Source: Candidatus Gastranaerophilales bacterium
GTDB taxonomy: Bacteria > Cyanobacteriota > Vampirovibrionia > Gastranaerophilales > Gastranaerophilaceae
Assembly: GCA_947624645.1 (NCBI GenBank)
Contig: CANQLG010000006.1
Span: 1-64,000 of the forward strand
Direction: 5' to 3'
DNA length: 64,000 nucleotides
Of the stretch, positions 8,221 through 18,486 are shown piece after piece (positions within the stretch are counted from its first letter, which is position 1; every line of letters begins with the position of its first letter). The notes below the pieces were generated by a model that worked only from the letters and a program-made list of their open reading frames with translations, made no database searches and was not told where the DNA came from. The translations under genes were made by a program, and so were the position numbers.

Positions 8221-9453
8221 ATGGATACTTTAAGAAAAAATTATAAATTATTGGATTTATTTTGCACTTTGGTGCAAATCCCCTCACCATCATTAAAAGA
8301 AGATAAAGTTATAACAAAAATTCTGGAAATTTTTAAAGAAAATAATATAGAAGCCAAAAAAGACGATTACGGAAATATAATGGCAAAAGTTAAAGCTACC
8401 GATTCCAATAAAAAACCGCTGTTATTAAGTTCACATATGGATGTAGTGGGTGATAACAGTCCCGTTAATATAAGATTGAACGGAGATATTATTGAAACCG
8501 ATAAAACCAGAACACTTGGAGCTGACGATAAAGCAGGTGTAGCAGCTGCAATTTTATTGGCAATAGAACTGGCTCATAATAATGACTTTAAACATGGCGG
8601 GCTTGAGATTATCTTTACTAGAGATGAAGAACAAAATATGACAGGTATTCATAATGTTAAAATGAATGAAATAGAAGCGGAACATATTCTTGTTCTTGAT
8701 GCCGATAAATTAGGTCAAGTGCAAATAGCCGGTGCAAGCTATACTAAACTTGTTGTCAATGTAAAAGGTCTAAAAGGCGGCCATTCCGGTATTGATATTG
8801 ATGATAAAACAAGATTAAATGCCGCAAAACTTGTTGCGGAGCTTGTAAGTGAAATCCCTCAAGGGGTCTATAAAAAAGATGCTTACGGAGTGGTTACGTC
8901 TGTTAATCTTGGCGTTATTATTGGCGGAGGAATTGAAACCGCAATAGATAATATTAAAAATTCAGCAATTACAAGTAATAAATATCTGGAAACTGTTTTA
9001 GAAAAAGCTGTTACAAATGTTATCAATACCAAAGCAGGTGCAGCATACTCAATAAGAAGTTCAAGCAGAGAGTTTGAAAATAATTTAATAAATGAAATAA
9101 AAGAAATAATTAATAAATTTAATAACAAATATGCGGGATTGGCACTGGCTGAAGTTGAAACATCGGAACATTTACCGCCTTTTGAAAAAAGCGATGACGA
9201 AACACTTATAAATACAGCAAAAAAAGCTGGTGAAAATCTGAATCTTCCGCTTGATATTTCATCATTCCACGCAGGCGCCGAAACACATATCTATGCAAAT
9301 AATAAAAATAAATACGGTAAGACATTAAAACCGGTACTTATCGGAATGGCTGACGTATTTAATATGCACTCAAGTAATGAACAAATTAATTATAAAACTT
9401 ATCTTAAAGGCTATGAGTTTTTAAAAGAATTTTTTAAGGTATTTAACAGCTAA
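8221..9453 (+). CDS. M20-family di-zinc peptidase (tripeptidase T-like)
   Basis: The 410-residue cytoplasmic exopeptidase has the M20 layout of a catalytic domain interrupted by a dimerisation lid. Visible metal and catalytic residues are SSHMDVVGD (His72, Asp74), LGADDKAG (Asp102), FTRDEEQNM (Glu136/137), VLDADK, HAGAETH and a late NMHSSNEQ histidine. The closest architecture is PepT or PepT-like aminotripeptidase; exact substrate range cannot be read from sequence. AAAAAGGAG lies seven bases before ATG. Its stop overlaps the stop of the convergent radical SAM gene. Confidence 0.88.
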   Translation: MDTLRKNYKLLDLFCTLVQIPSPSLKEDKVITKILEIFKENNIEAKKDDYGNIMAKVKATDSNKKPLLLSSHMDVVGDNSPVNIRLNGDIIETDKTRTLGADDKAGVAAAILLAIELAHNNDFKHGGLEIIFTRDEEQNMTGIHNVKMNEIEAEHILVLDADKLGQVQIAGASYTKLVVNVKGLKGGHSGIDIDDKTRLNAAKLVAELVSEIPQGVYKKDAYGVVTSVNLGVIIGGGIETAIDNIKNSAITSNKYLETVLEKAVTNVINTKAGAAYSIRSSSREFENNLINEIKEIINKFNNKYAGLALAEVETSEHLPPFEKSDDETLINTAKKAGENLNLPLDISSFHAGAETHIYANNKNKYGKTLKPVLIGMADVFNMHSSNEQINYKTYLKGYEFLKEFFKVFNS

Positions 9454-10892
9454 GAAAGAGTATTTTTTAATAGTCTTAACCCGTAATGGATATAATTTTT
9501 CAGTACGGGTATGTTTTTTATCTCCGAAAGTTTTTTAATTATGTATTTTGGACGCGTATAGTATTTTAAAAGTACATGCTTTCTAAAATCTTGCATATAT
9601 TTCGGAGATAACTTTGTGTATTTTTCAAATATATGATTATAGGAGTCAAATCCGAGTATATCGGAAATTTGTACTTTATCAACAACAAATTCTTCATAAA
9701 TCGGAGTTTTCATATACGGTATGACAATCGATATTTCAATATAATCTGCATCAACATCAAAAATATGTTTTTTTGTTGCTTCAAGATGCGATTTATCTTC
9801 CCAAGGGAAGCCTATAAGAAAATGCCCTAATATTTCTATATCATACTTTTTACAAAGTTTTGAAGCTGTAAGATTTTTTTCAATTGAGGTATTTTTTCCC
9901 ATTTTATCCAATGATTCTTGAGAGCCTGATTCAAATCCGACAGACATCAGTTTTAATCCTGATTTTTTCATTATAGAAAGCATTTCTTCATCAATTGTAT
10001 CTACTCTTGATGTAGCCACCCAAGTAATTTTTTCATTTAATTTTGATTCTATTAGTAAATTACATAATTCTATAACATTTTGTTTATTAACTGTAAAAGT
10101 GTCGGACTTTAAAAAAAAATTTGTTATATTATAGTTGTTAACACAATCTTTTATTTCGTTAAATATGCTCACAACAGAACGATTTCTGACTTTTTTCCCC
10201 GATAAAATTGGAGATAAACAATATCTGCAATTGAAACAACAGCCTTTATCTGTTGTGATTAGTGCCATAGGCTTATTGGTCATGGGATTTATGTAAAGTT
10301 CATTAGGCATCAAACTTCTGTCCGGAAACGGAAGAGAATCAATATCTTCATGAAAATGATATAAATTATTTGTTACCCATTTGTCATTTTCTTTATATGA
10401 TATTCCTTCAATATTTTTTAATAAGTTTTTATCATCATAAATAGCTTTTACTAAATCTCCGATTATAAATTCAACCTCACCTCCGATTAAATAATCAACA
10501 TCCGTTAAATCAATACTTTTAAATAACTCTTTATCTGGGTTAAAGAATATTGCACCTTTTAAAATAATCGATACATCTTTTTTTATTTTTTTTATTTCGG
10601 AAATTACTTTTAAATCATCAAAAATACTTCCATTCGTAGTGCTGATAAACAATATATCAGGATTTTGACATTGGAAATCATTTAAAAGCTCTTGCAAATT
10701 TAGTTTTAATGCTTGATAATCTTTTAAAAATATATTAAATCCGAATTGTTTTAAAATAGCAGATACATAACCTAAATCATTACAAGCTCTCAACGAATTA
10801 GCACTGGATGAACCAACATCAATTTGGCATCTGTCTTCCCCTCTTTGAAAAAATTTACCCGTTGGAGGATATATTACCATTGCTTTTCTCAT
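9450..10892 (-). CDS. B12-binding-type radical SAM enzyme
   Basis: The roughly 480-residue protein has an N-terminal Rossmann-like region (about 45-150) placed like a cobalamin-binding domain, then a radical SAM core with CX3CX2C at 218, 222 and 225. Later motifs (VATSRVDTIDEEM, SVGFESGSQESLDKMGK, LIGFPWED) are typical of BchE/HpnJ-like B12 radical SAM proteins. The substrate cannot be told; lipid, glycan or hopanoid-like modification is possible since the divergent neighbours are glycosyltransferases. I start at ATG 10892; TTG 10898 is possible. A TTGACA/TAATAT promoter with 17-bp spacing overlaps the palindrome TTGAC-AAA-GTCAA, close to the start codon. Confidence 0.75.
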   Translation of the reverse strand: MRKAMVIYPPTGKFFQRGEDRCQIDVGSSSANSLRACNDLGYVSAILKQFGFNIFLKDYQALKLNLQELLNDFQCQNPDILFISTTNGSIFDDLKVISEIKKIKKDVSIILKGAIFFNPDKELFKSIDLTDVDYLIGGEVEFIIGDLVKAIYDDKNLLKNIEGISYKENDKWVTNNLYHFHEDIDSLPFPDRSLMPNELYINPMTNKPMALITTDKGCCFNCRYCLSPILSGKKVRNRSVVSIFNEIKDCVNNYNITNFFLKSDTFTVNKQNVIELCNLLIESKLNEKITWVATSRVDTIDEEMLSIMKKSGLKLMSVGFESGSQESLDKMGKNTSIEKNLTASKLCKKYDIEILGHFLIGFPWEDKSHLEATKKHIFDVDADYIEISIVIPYMKTPIYEEFVVDKVQISDILGFDSYNHIFEKYTKLSPKYMQDFRKHVLLKYYTRPKYIIKKLSEIKNIPVLKNYIHYGLRLLKNTLS

Positions 10893-10968
10893 ACTCAAAT
10901 ATTATTATATTGATTTGACTTTGTCAATTTTTATTAGTAAAATCAAATAAAATCGGGAGTTAAAAATA

Positions 10969-12461
10969 GTGCAGAAAACAAAAGTATTATCTATAATCTT
11001 TGATATAACTGTTTTTTTTTGTATGCTCTATTATTATATTTTATACTGTCCAATAATGTAATATTTGATTTAGATGATATAAATTCCACAATAAAGTCAT
11101 ATCCCCTATGGCGGGAAGAAAACGGAAGATACGTTTGTAACTTTATTTCAAGAGTATTCGGTAATTATATTCCCTCTGTTATAAATTGGCATTTACAAGA
11201 TTATATAAGTTCGGTCGGAACTGTTATATATATATTTATAATTATTTTGTTAATAAAAATATCTTCTTCTTTTGCTTTTATAACGTGTAAAAACAGATTG
11301 ATTGCTTCTTTATGTATAATTCCGATTATATTTATATTTTCAAATTATTTTATATCCGTAGCACCAAATTATAAATATATATACTCGTTTCAATACGGAT
11401 ATGTATTAGCAACTGTCTTTGGATTTTGCTTTTTATATTTTTTGATGAATTTTTTAATTAATAAAGAACTTCCACAAAACAATATGAAAAATATTATATT
11501 ATTTTCTGTTTTAGGATTTTGTGCGGGTAACTCAAGTCAAATTGTTACGGCATCAATTATGGTTGTAATATCTTTATCGGCAATAATTTGCACAAACACA
11601 TATAAAGAATTTTTTAAACAGAAAATACTAAAATATCCTATAATATCATTTATAAGTGGCTTTGCCTTAATGGTTTTATGCCCCGGATTTTGGATTGAAG
11701 TTTCTTGGCGTCACTCCCATTCCTTAAATGAGATTATTAATAATTTTATTCCTTTTGTTAAAGACTTTTTTAAAGTTATATTTTTATATCAACTCATTTT
11801 GATAAAATTTGTTATTCTCATCTATATATTAATAATAACAGCTTGTTTTATAAGAAAAACTTTTAAACAGAATATAAAATTTATAATTATTTCCATATTG
11901 CCAATAATAGGAGTATATTGCTATTATTTTACATTAATTTTGGGAGGCAAAACATTTCCTTCTGAACCTTTGGGCTTTTGGACTCAAGAACCGTTCTACC
12001 AATACTATTATGTAATGGTAATATCTCTTACAATATCATTATTATTAGGTTTTTTTACCTCGCAAATAAAAAATAATTATTTGAAATATATAATCTTATT
12101 TATTTTTATCGGAATAATAATTAATAATAATAGGTATCTTCTGAACTTTCAACGGATAAATGAAGAAAGATATAAATTAAATCAAATAAGGCAAACCATA
12201 TACGAATGTGATAAAATTGTTTTAAGCCAATATTATAAAGGAATACAACAAATTACTGCACCGAGGTACTGCATTCAAAACCCGATTACAATATACTCTC
12301 ATCCTGAAAATAAATACTATAATCTATTTTATAATACACAACAACTTCAAATAGAATATATTGATGATATACCTAAAAAAGAACAGTCTATTAAGTCAAT
12401 AGAATTTAAAAATTTAAAAGGGGAATTAAATGAAAACGATAATAGTATTGCCAACATATAA
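10969..12461 (+). CDS. DUF6056-like multi-pass membrane glycosyltransferase, frame broken at a T9 tract
   Basis: From 11019 the frame encodes about 480 residues with some ten hydrophobic helices and the DUF6056/GT-C-like pattern of an early DLDD motif followed by WREENGRYVCNF and NFISRVFG. That frame lacks a credible start: it opens at a TTG inside a T tract, with an in-frame stop at 11001. In another frame a GTG at 10969 follows GGGAG by eight bases and reads MQKTKVLSIIFDITVFF up to the same T9 tract (11012-11020). One extra T would fuse the two into an N-terminal transmembrane helix and the conserved body. The frame break may be a sequencing error, phase variation or slippage. The end overlaps the GT2 start by 32 bases. 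Confidence 0.65.
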
Positions 12462-13146
12462 TGAAGCGGAAAATATATCAAAAATGATAAAAATAATTTT
12501 TGGAGATATTTTTAAGAAAAAAGACATATCCGTTTTGGTAGTAGATGGTAACTCCCCTGATAATACCGTAAATTATGTTGAAGAGCTACAAAAAGTATAT
12601 CCGAATTTGTATTTAATAAAACAAAAAAATAAGAATGGACTGGCAAAAGCATACATAGAAGGATTTAGTTGGGGATTAGAACACAATTTTGATACTTTTA
12701 TTCAAATGGATTGTGATTTTCAACATCCGGTTGAAGTATTACCTCAAATGCTTGAAAAAATAAATCAATATGACGTAGTTATAGGTTCACGATACATAAA
12801 AGACGGAGGCTGGGATAGAAATAATAAAGATATAAAAAAACAATTTACCTCAAGGCTTGGAAGTTTTTATGCCAAAATTGTATTAGGATGCAAGATTAAT
12901 GATCTCACGGGAGGTTTTAATATCTATACAAAAAAAGCATTGGAAAAAATTAATATAAACAAAATAATTTCACGGGGTTACTGTTTTCAAATAGAAATGA
13001 AATACTACGCATATAAATCAGGCTTAAATATAACAGAATTCCCCATAATATTTAAACCTCGCTATAAGGGTGAATCAAAAATGGATGCTAATATAATATT
13101 TGAGTCGATATTTAAAATAATAAAGATAAAAATACATAATTTTTAA
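12430..13146 (+). CDS. GT2 polyprenol-phosphate glycosyltransferase (DPM1-like)
   Basis: The 238-residue GT-A enzyme resembles dolichol/undecaprenol-phosphate mannosyl- or glucosyltransferases. It begins TIIVLPTYNEAENI, has VVDGNSPDNT (38-46, variant of DDNSPDGT) and MDCDFQHP (93-100, the DxD metal site), then a GSRYIKDGGW loop. It has no C-terminal membrane helices, so it would act on the cytoplasmic face. The likely role is to make a lipid-linked sugar donor for the GT-C-like membrane protein encoded immediately upstream, with which it overlaps. AGGGGAA lies before its ATG. Confidence 0.88.
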   Translation: MKTIIVLPTYNEAENISKMIKIIFGDIFKKKDISVLVVDGNSPDNTVNYVEELQKVYPNLYLIKQKNKNGLAKAYIEGFSWGLEHNFDTFIQMDCDFQHPVEVLPQMLEKINQYDVVIGSRYIKDGGWDRNNKDIKKQFTSRLGSFYAKIVLGCKINDLTGGFNIYTKKALEKININKIISRGYCFQIEMKYYAYKSGLNITEFPIIFKPRYKGESKMDANIIFESIFKIIKIKIHNF

Positions 13147-13245
13147 GAAAAATTACTTTGATACTTGAAATATTATTTTCTTCTTATTATTATAATACAC
13201 AAGACTTACCCACCACCAAGTCACAAATATAAAAAGGAAAAGAGA

Positions 13246-13521
13246 ATGGCAATAAACTTAAAAAACAAAGCTAAAATTGTTGAAAAATTCGGCAAAAATG
13301 CACAGGATACAGGAAGCGTTGAAACCCAAATCGCTTTATTAACTGAAAAAATTGCTGAGTTAACCGAACATTTAAAAACTAATCAAAAAGATTTCCAAGG
13401 CAGACGTGGTCTTTTAATGATGGTTGGCAGAAGAAAAAGACTTCTTTCTTACCTCAAAGACAGAAACCTTGATGATTACAGAAAATTGATTAAAACTCTT
13501 AAAATAAGAGAAACAAAATAA
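13246..13521 (+). CDS. rpsO: 30S ribosomal protein S15
   Basis: The 91-residue product matches S15 length and sequence ([37 protein letters not shown]). It binds 16S rRNA in the central platform. I use ATG 13246, preceded by AAAAGGAAAAGAG; the frame is open for 27 codons upstream but without homology. A TATAAT lies at 13191-13196. It is followed by its own terminator. Confidence 0.98.
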   Translation: MAINLKNKAKIVEKFGKNAQDTGSVETQIALLTEKIAELTEHLKTNQKDFQGRRGLLMMVGRRKRLLSYLKDRNLDDYRKLIKTLKIRETK

Positions 13522-13536
13522 CTCGATTATTATTTT

Positions 13537-13574
13537 AAAAAACGGACTTTAACATAAGTTAAAGTTCGTTTTTT
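13537..13574 (+). terminator. rpsO terminator
   Basis: A 17-bp stem (13537-13553 with 13558-13574, one G-U pair) around ATAA ends in a T run. Confidence 0.92.
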
Positions 13575-13643
13575 ATTATTTGACGGTGTATTTTTTTAAA
13601 TGTAAAATTTAAAAGTTAGCAATAATTAAGAAAGAGATGAAGC

Positions 13644-14915
13644 ATGAGTTCAAAAAAGTATTTATTTACATCAGAATCCGTAACGGAAGGACATCCTGAT
13701 AAAGTATGCGATCAAATTTCGGATGCAATATTGGATGAATTTTTAACACATGATCCTAAATCAAGAGTAGCGGCAGAAACCTCCGTTACAACAGGTATGG
13801 TTTTGGTTTCCGGTGAAATTACTTCTGATTGCTATGTTGATATAGCACATGTAGTAAGAAACACTATTGAAAATATAGGATATACAGGTAAATCATCAGG
13901 CGGGTTTGACAGCAAAACATGCGCTGTTTTGACAAGTATTGATGAACAATCAACCGATATTGCAGGCGGTGTAAACAAGGCATTTGAAACAAGAGATAAT
14001 AATGCGGCTGTATCAAGCGATGAAACAAATAATATAGGTGCAGGCGATCAGGGTATAATGTTCGGGTTTGCTTGTAATGAAACTCCCGAATTAATGCCGC
14101 TGCCAATCAGCCTTGCTCATAAATTATCATACAGACTTGCTCAGGCAAGAAAACAGGGCATTATTTCTTATTTAAGACCTGACGGTAAATCTCAGGTCAC
14201 TGTTGAATATGAAAATGATAAACCTGTCAGAATTGATACGGTTGTTATTTCAACTCAACATGATGATGTTATTAACGGCATAAATGATAATACAAAAATT
14301 CAGGAAATTATCAAAAAAGATATTATTGAACATGTTATCAATTATGTATTTGCAAAAGAAGAATTAAAACCTGACAGTTCAACAAAATATTTGATAAACC
14401 CATCAGGCAGATTTGTAATAGGCGGACCTCAAGGAGATGCGGGTTTAACCGGCAGAAAAATTATTGTTGATACTTATGGCGGATATTCAAGACACGGTGG
14501 CGGAGCATTCTCGGGAAAAGATCCTACCAAGGTTGACAGAAGTGCCGCTTATGCCGCAAGATATGTTGCTAAAAATATTGTTGCAGCGGGTTTGGCTGAT
14601 AAATGTGAAATAGAACTCGGTTATGCTATCGGTGTTGCTCAACCCGTTTCAATTTATGTTGAAACTTTCGGTACGGGGAAAATTTCTGATGACGCAATAA
14701 TGATGCTGGTTCAAAAGAATTTTGATTTAAGACCGATTGCAATAATTAACCAATTCGATTTAAGAAATTTACCTAAGAAAAATGGCGGTAAGTTCTATCA
14801 ACGGCTTGCTGCATACGGACATCTCGGCAGAACCGACTTTGATGTACCGTGGGAACATACCGATAAAGCTCAATTGCTTAAAGAACAAGCACTTTCTTTA
14901 ACCGCTAATGTTTAA
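13644..14915 (+). CDS. metK: S-adenosylmethionine synthetase
   Basis: The 423-residue enzyme makes SAM from methionine and ATP. Hallmarks are [14 protein letters not shown] near the N-terminus, GAGDQG at 132-137 and the phosphate loop [16 protein letters not shown] at 285-300. The length is at the long end of the family, as in cyanobacteria. SAM made here would supply the two radical SAM enzymes in this window among others. A weak GAAAGAG site precedes ATG; a strong terminator follows. Confidence 0.98.
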   Translation: MSSKKYLFTSESVTEGHPDKVCDQISDAILDEFLTHDPKSRVAAETSVTTGMVLVSGEITSDCYVDIAHVVRNTIENIGYTGKSSGGFDSKTCAVLTSIDEQSTDIAGGVNKAFETRDNNAAVSSDETNNIGAGDQGIMFGFACNETPELMPLPISLAHKLSYRLAQARKQGIISYLRPDGKSQVTVEYENDKPVRIDTVVISTQHDDVINGINDNTKIQEIIKKDIIEHVINYVFAKEELKPDSSTKYLINPSGRFVIGGPQGDAGLTGRKIIVDTYGGYSRHGGGAFSGKDPTKVDRSAAYAARYVAKNIVAAGLADKCEIELGYAIGVAQPVSIYVETFGTGKISDDAIMMLVQKNFDLRPIAIINQFDLRNLPKKNGGKFYQRLAAYGHLGRTDFDVPWEHTDKAQLLKEQALSLTANV

Positions 14916-14929
14916 TAATCAGAAAAATT

Positions 14930-14962
14930 AAAAGAGAGCAGAATAATTATCTGCTCTCTTTT
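14930..14962. terminator. Shared bidirectional terminator, metK/cca
   Basis: A 13-bp perfect stem (AAAAGAGAGCAGA with its complement) around a seven-base AT loop has T runs on both strands. It lies after metK and overlaps the last codons of cca. Confidence 0.9.
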
Positions 14963-16146
14963 CTTATATATTCTATTTCATCTTCTTTACTCATTATATT
15001 TCCGTTTATTTTTTCTTTCAGTATCTTATCAAATATTTCGGAAAAATATCTTGAGGGTTTAAATCCCAATTTTATAAGATCATCTCCCGTAATTATAACT
15101 TTTATATCTTTTAATTTTTCTTCAAATATTTTTAATGTTTCATCAGAACATATTAAACTGTATATATTAAGTGCAGTTTCAGATTTTCCATCAAATTTTT
15201 TATATATTTCAAAGTTATTATTTGGGTTTATTTGGGAATCCGTAAGTAATTTTACTTCATTAAGAATCTTCTTTTCTTTTGAGGTTAAATTATATTTTGT
15301 ATTTTCATAGTCACTGTTTAAAATAAGTAAGGAGAACAGAATAAAACTCTTATCAAGGCAATTTATTTGTTGAAGTGCTTTCGTATTAAATTTCAAAACA
15401 GGCTTATTTGAAAATAATTTGTATACCTTATAGTCAATTATATATTTATATAAGTCATCATTATTAATTTGAAAATAATCAAATAATTCATTTTTAACCC
15501 GTTCAAGCGGAATATAATCATTAAATGAATTAAGATAAGTTTTCATAAGTTTCAAGGTTTCAATTTCAATATCAAAATTCAATCTGAGCATAAACTTTAA
15601 AGCTCTTATAATTCGTGATGGGTCATCAATAAAGCTTTTTGAATGTAATATTCTGATTTTACGGTTTTTTAAGTCCTGAAATCCTCCGCAATAATCAATA
15701 AGACGGTAATTGTCATTGCCGGATAATTCAACGGCAAGAGTATTTATGGTAAAATCACGCCTTTTAACATCTTCAGTCAGCGGGCAGCCAAAATCATAAG
15801 CTAAAGGTAAATTAGCCGGCAAACTGTATTTTTCTTTGCGGGTTGATGCAAAATCTATTTGAATACTGTTAGGGAATTCAATTTTTGCGGTTTTTAAATT
15901 ATCTTGTACCGATACAATTTTACAATTTGAGTAGTTTTCAAGAGCTTTAGCATAATCAATTGCATCAGCTTCGACAGTTATATCGACATCTTTAAATGGA
16001 TTATTTAACAATAAATCTCTGACTACTCCGCCAATAAGATATATTTTTATGTTATTTTTTTTGGCAAAACAGACCGCCTGCTCTATTATAGATTTATATT
16101 GTGCAGGAATAATTTTCTCATAAGCGTCTTTTAAAAATATGTCCAT
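14947..16146 (-). CDS. cca: CCA-adding enzyme / poly(A) polymerase family nucleotidyltransferase
   Basis: The 399-residue class II nucleotidyltransferase has LIGGVVRDLLL (37-47), metal aspartates in DVDITVE (53, 55), RRDFTINTLAV (129-139) and DDPSRIIRALKFMLRL. It adds or repairs the 3' CCA of tRNA; poly(A) polymerase cannot be excluded by sequence. The function is needed here because tRNA-Ser at 35.65 kb lacks an encoded CCA, while tRNA-His has one. The next gene upstream ends 17 bases before its start, so they may share a transcript. Confidence 0.88.
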   Translation of the reverse strand: MDIFLKDAYEKIIPAQYKSIIEQAVCFAKKNNIKIYLIGGVVRDLLLNNPFKDVDITVEADAIDYAKALENYSNCKIVSVQDNLKTAKIEFPNSIQIDFASTRKEKYSLPANLPLAYDFGCPLTEDVKRRDFTINTLAVELSGNDNYRLIDYCGGFQDLKNRKIRILHSKSFIDDPSRIIRALKFMLRLNFDIEIETLKLMKTYLNSFNDYIPLERVKNELFDYFQINNDDLYKYIIDYKVYKLFSNKPVLKFNTKALQQINCLDKSFILFSLLILNSDYENTKYNLTSKEKKILNEVKLLTDSQINPNNNFEIYKKFDGKSETALNIYSLICSDETLKIFEEKLKDIKVIITGDDLIKLGFKPSRYFSEIFDKILKEKINGNIMSKEDEIEYIRKESR

Positions 16147-16163
16147 TTTGGAATTATATCAAA

Positions 16164-17813
16164 TTAATTAAAATCTTTGAACACAGAACTTGAATTATTA
16201 CTTAATTTTTTTAAGAAATTCATATCTAAATTAGCCAAAGGAGATTCTTTAATTTTTTTATCCATGTTTTCTTTAGCATCACGTCTTGCTTGAACTTGTT
16301 TTGTAATAAATATATTCAGTTTAGCAATACCTATACCTAAAACAAGTCCTGAGTATAAATAACCTGCAATTTGAGCTCCGGCTAACTTAAATATTTTCTT
16401 TTTAACATCAGGTGCTGCATTTTTAAATACTTCGGAAAATTTCATTAATTTTCCGTCTTTAAGCACTTCTTTTGCATTAGGCAATAAAACTTCATCAAAA
16501 GATTTAACGGAAGCTTTAGTTAACCAATTAAATGCATATTTAACACCTTTTTTTGCACCATCTTGAGCAACGGGGTTATTAATAAGTTCTTTACCGCCTA
16601 ATGCTCTTGCTGTAAGCTTTGAAACCATACCGCCGAGGATTAACCAGTTTGTAAATCCTAAGCTGTCTTTTATTACTGCTTCTCTAAGTTCATTACTGTC
16701 ACGAGCAGACATGAATCTTGAACCGATTGTTAACCCGTATAATAATTTAAATTGGTTAATAGTCGGAATTTTACTGTTAAATTGTACATTAGAAATGAGA
16801 TTAGCAGGTTTGCCTATGGTTCTTATTGCCATAATAGGGAAGATAATACCTAAAGCAGTTTTAGCTTTTTTAAACCCTTTAGATTTATCGCTTTTTTTAT
16901 TTTCAACACCGACAAAACCGTCTTGTCCCGTACGTTTTTTAGTTAGCCATCTGTTTATTGGCTGGACTGACATACATAAAGCGGCACATATACCTAAACC
17001 TAATACTGTTGAAGCAATTTTATTGTTTGTAAGTTTCTGAACAAAAGAACTTAAAACACTTTCAGTTTTACCTTTAAATGCACCCGATAAAGATACGGCG
17101 TTATCAACAAATTCGGATAAACTTGAAGAAACTTCTTTAACTCCCTCGCCGGCAGCCTTTAATCTGAATGAAGCAGCTGCACCTGTATCTTGTGTAATTT
17201 TAGAAAGGATTGTGCCTTTTAATTCTTTAATCTCTTTCTTTAAAGCTGATTTGGCTTTACCTGAAGCACCTGATGCTTCTTTCATTTTATCCGATAAAGA
17301 AATCAATCCTTCAACAACTTCATCTTTTACGGAATCTGAAACACCTCTCCATTCGGTTCCGTTTAAACCTTTAATACTCTTAACAAAACCTTCAAAAAAT
17401 TGCTTTTTTTGCCCGTTGGAATTTTGCCATATTGTTGACATGTTTTTTATGGTATCACCACTGGCAAATATATTTTGAGCTTTTACCCCAAAATTTTTAT
17501 TAAATTTACCTGAAACAAGAGTAGCAGCCCCTAAACCTATTAACCCTACACAGGCATGTATAAAACAGCTTGTACCTTCTCTAAAAAAGGTTTCAATACC
17601 GGATTGTTTACCTCTGTTTTTTGTTTCGATAGCTGTTCTTGGTATAACCATGGAACATAAATCAACAGCACAAGCACCAATGGCAGGACTGTTATTTAAA
17701 GCTCTTAATCCGCTTAAAATCGGAATCGGAAATCCTTTAAAACTTTGTTCTTTATTTGCTGCTTGTTCGGCCTTATGTTTCGGTATTATTGGGGTTGTTA
17801 TTCTATCTATCAT
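16164..17813 (-). CDS. Unknown membrane protein with SFKG N-terminal motif
   Basis: I do not recognise a family for this 549-residue protein. It starts MIDRITTPIIPKH, carries SFKG at 24-27, and contains several hydrophobic segments (about 84-102, 268-288, 318-335, 385-400 and 470-495), glycine- and lysine-rich stretches and a charged tail. The SFKG/ISFG type N-terminus recurs at 63.7 kb in an unrelated protein, suggesting a lineage-specific leader or anchor. A GGAAAAG precedes the ATG. It probably sits in the membrane; no catalytic motif is visible. Confidence 0.6.
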   Translation of the reverse strand: MIDRITTPIIPKHKAEQAANKEQSFKGFPIPILSGLRALNNSPAIGACAVDLCSMVIPRTAIETKNRGKQSGIETFFREGTSCFIHACVGLIGLGAATLVSGKFNKNFGVKAQNIFASGDTIKNMSTIWQNSNGQKKQFFEGFVKSIKGLNGTEWRGVSDSVKDEVVEGLISLSDKMKEASGASGKAKSALKKEIKELKGTILSKITQDTGAAASFRLKAAGEGVKEVSSSLSEFVDNAVSLSGAFKGKTESVLSSFVQKLTNNKIASTVLGLGICAALCMSVQPINRWLTKKRTGQDGFVGVENKKSDKSKGFKKAKTALGIIFPIMAIRTIGKPANLISNVQFNSKIPTINQFKLLYGLTIGSRFMSARDSNELREAVIKDSLGFTNWLILGGMVSKLTARALGGKELINNPVAQDGAKKGVKYAFNWLTKASVKSFDEVLLPNAKEVLKDGKLMKFSEVFKNAAPDVKKKIFKLAGAQIAGYLYSGLVLGIGIAKLNIFITKQVQARRDAKENMDKKIKESPLANLDMNFLKKLSNNSSSVFKDFN

Positions 17814-18021
17814 ACATTTTTTTCTTTTCCATAGTCTTAATGTATGTCAAAAATTTTTTTGCTAGCATGCCTGTAATTTGTTACAGTAAGTCATAACTTT
17901 TTTATTTTAACAAAAATATTTTAAATTTGTTCTTAGTTTTTCTTTACATTTATTCTAAAAACATTAAAGTTTAATAAAAATATGCCGATTAATAATATAC
18001 ATAGAAAAAAGCAGAGGAATA

Positions 18022-18288
18022 ATGCCAAACAATCAAATATCACTCGGAAATCCTTTCGGATTAAATATAGCACTCCCCAAAAAAACACTTGAGGATGTGC
18101 AAAAAGCTGCCCAGAAAGAACTTGAAAATATTACGGTTAATCCCGTATTGGATTATTTGGAAGAAAATGATAAAGTTTTTTCGGGTCAAGTAGCACGTGA
18201 AATAAAAAAATATCAGGCTCAAATATATTCTTTGGGACAAGTAATGAGAGATGAATCACCGCACTCGACATTTAATGTAAATATATAA
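18022..18288 (+). CDS. Small hypothetical protein
   Basis: This 88-residue product begins MPNNQISLGNPFGLNIALPKK and then is a helical, charged protein (TLEDVQKAAQKELENI, VAREIKKYQAQIYSLGQVM). No family is recognised. AGAGGAATA precedes ATG and a 10-bp hairpin follows at 18316, so it is probably a real single gene. No signal peptide or membrane segment is seen. Confidence 0.6.
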   Translation: MPNNQISLGNPFGLNIALPKKTLEDVQKAAQKELENITVNPVLDYLEENDKVFSGQVAREIKKYQAQIYSLGQVMRDESPHSTFNVNI

Positions 18289-18315
18289 GTGTACGTGTAT
18301 TAAATTAAATTTTGT

Positions 18316-18339
18316 CATTCCAATAGTTTTATTGGAATG
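18316..18339 (+). terminator. Hairpin after the 88-residue gene
   Basis: A perfect 10-bp stem (CATTCCAATA with its complement) around GTTT. A strong U tract is missing, so it may be a weak terminator or transcript-end hairpin. Confidence 0.5.
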
Positions 18340-18463
18340 ATTGTTGTGTATATGAATGCAGATGAAGTTTTTCTGACTTATTCGGAGTATTGGGTTTTAT
18401 TTTGGGCGACAGAATATGTCCTATAAAAAAAAGATTATTTAAATTTGTCTTTTAAATAAACGC

Positions 18464-18486
18464 AAAAAAAAGGTCGCAAAGCGACC
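18464..18486 (-). terminator. Minus-strand intrinsic terminator without an obvious gene
   Basis: A perfect 6-bp GC-rich stem with a three-base loop (18472-18486) is followed on the minus strand by eight Ts (18464-18471). Confidence 0.8.

Noticed and set aside
13165-13245. Upstream extension of rpsO
   Set aside because: Not homologous to S15, and a better start with ribosome site exists at 13246.
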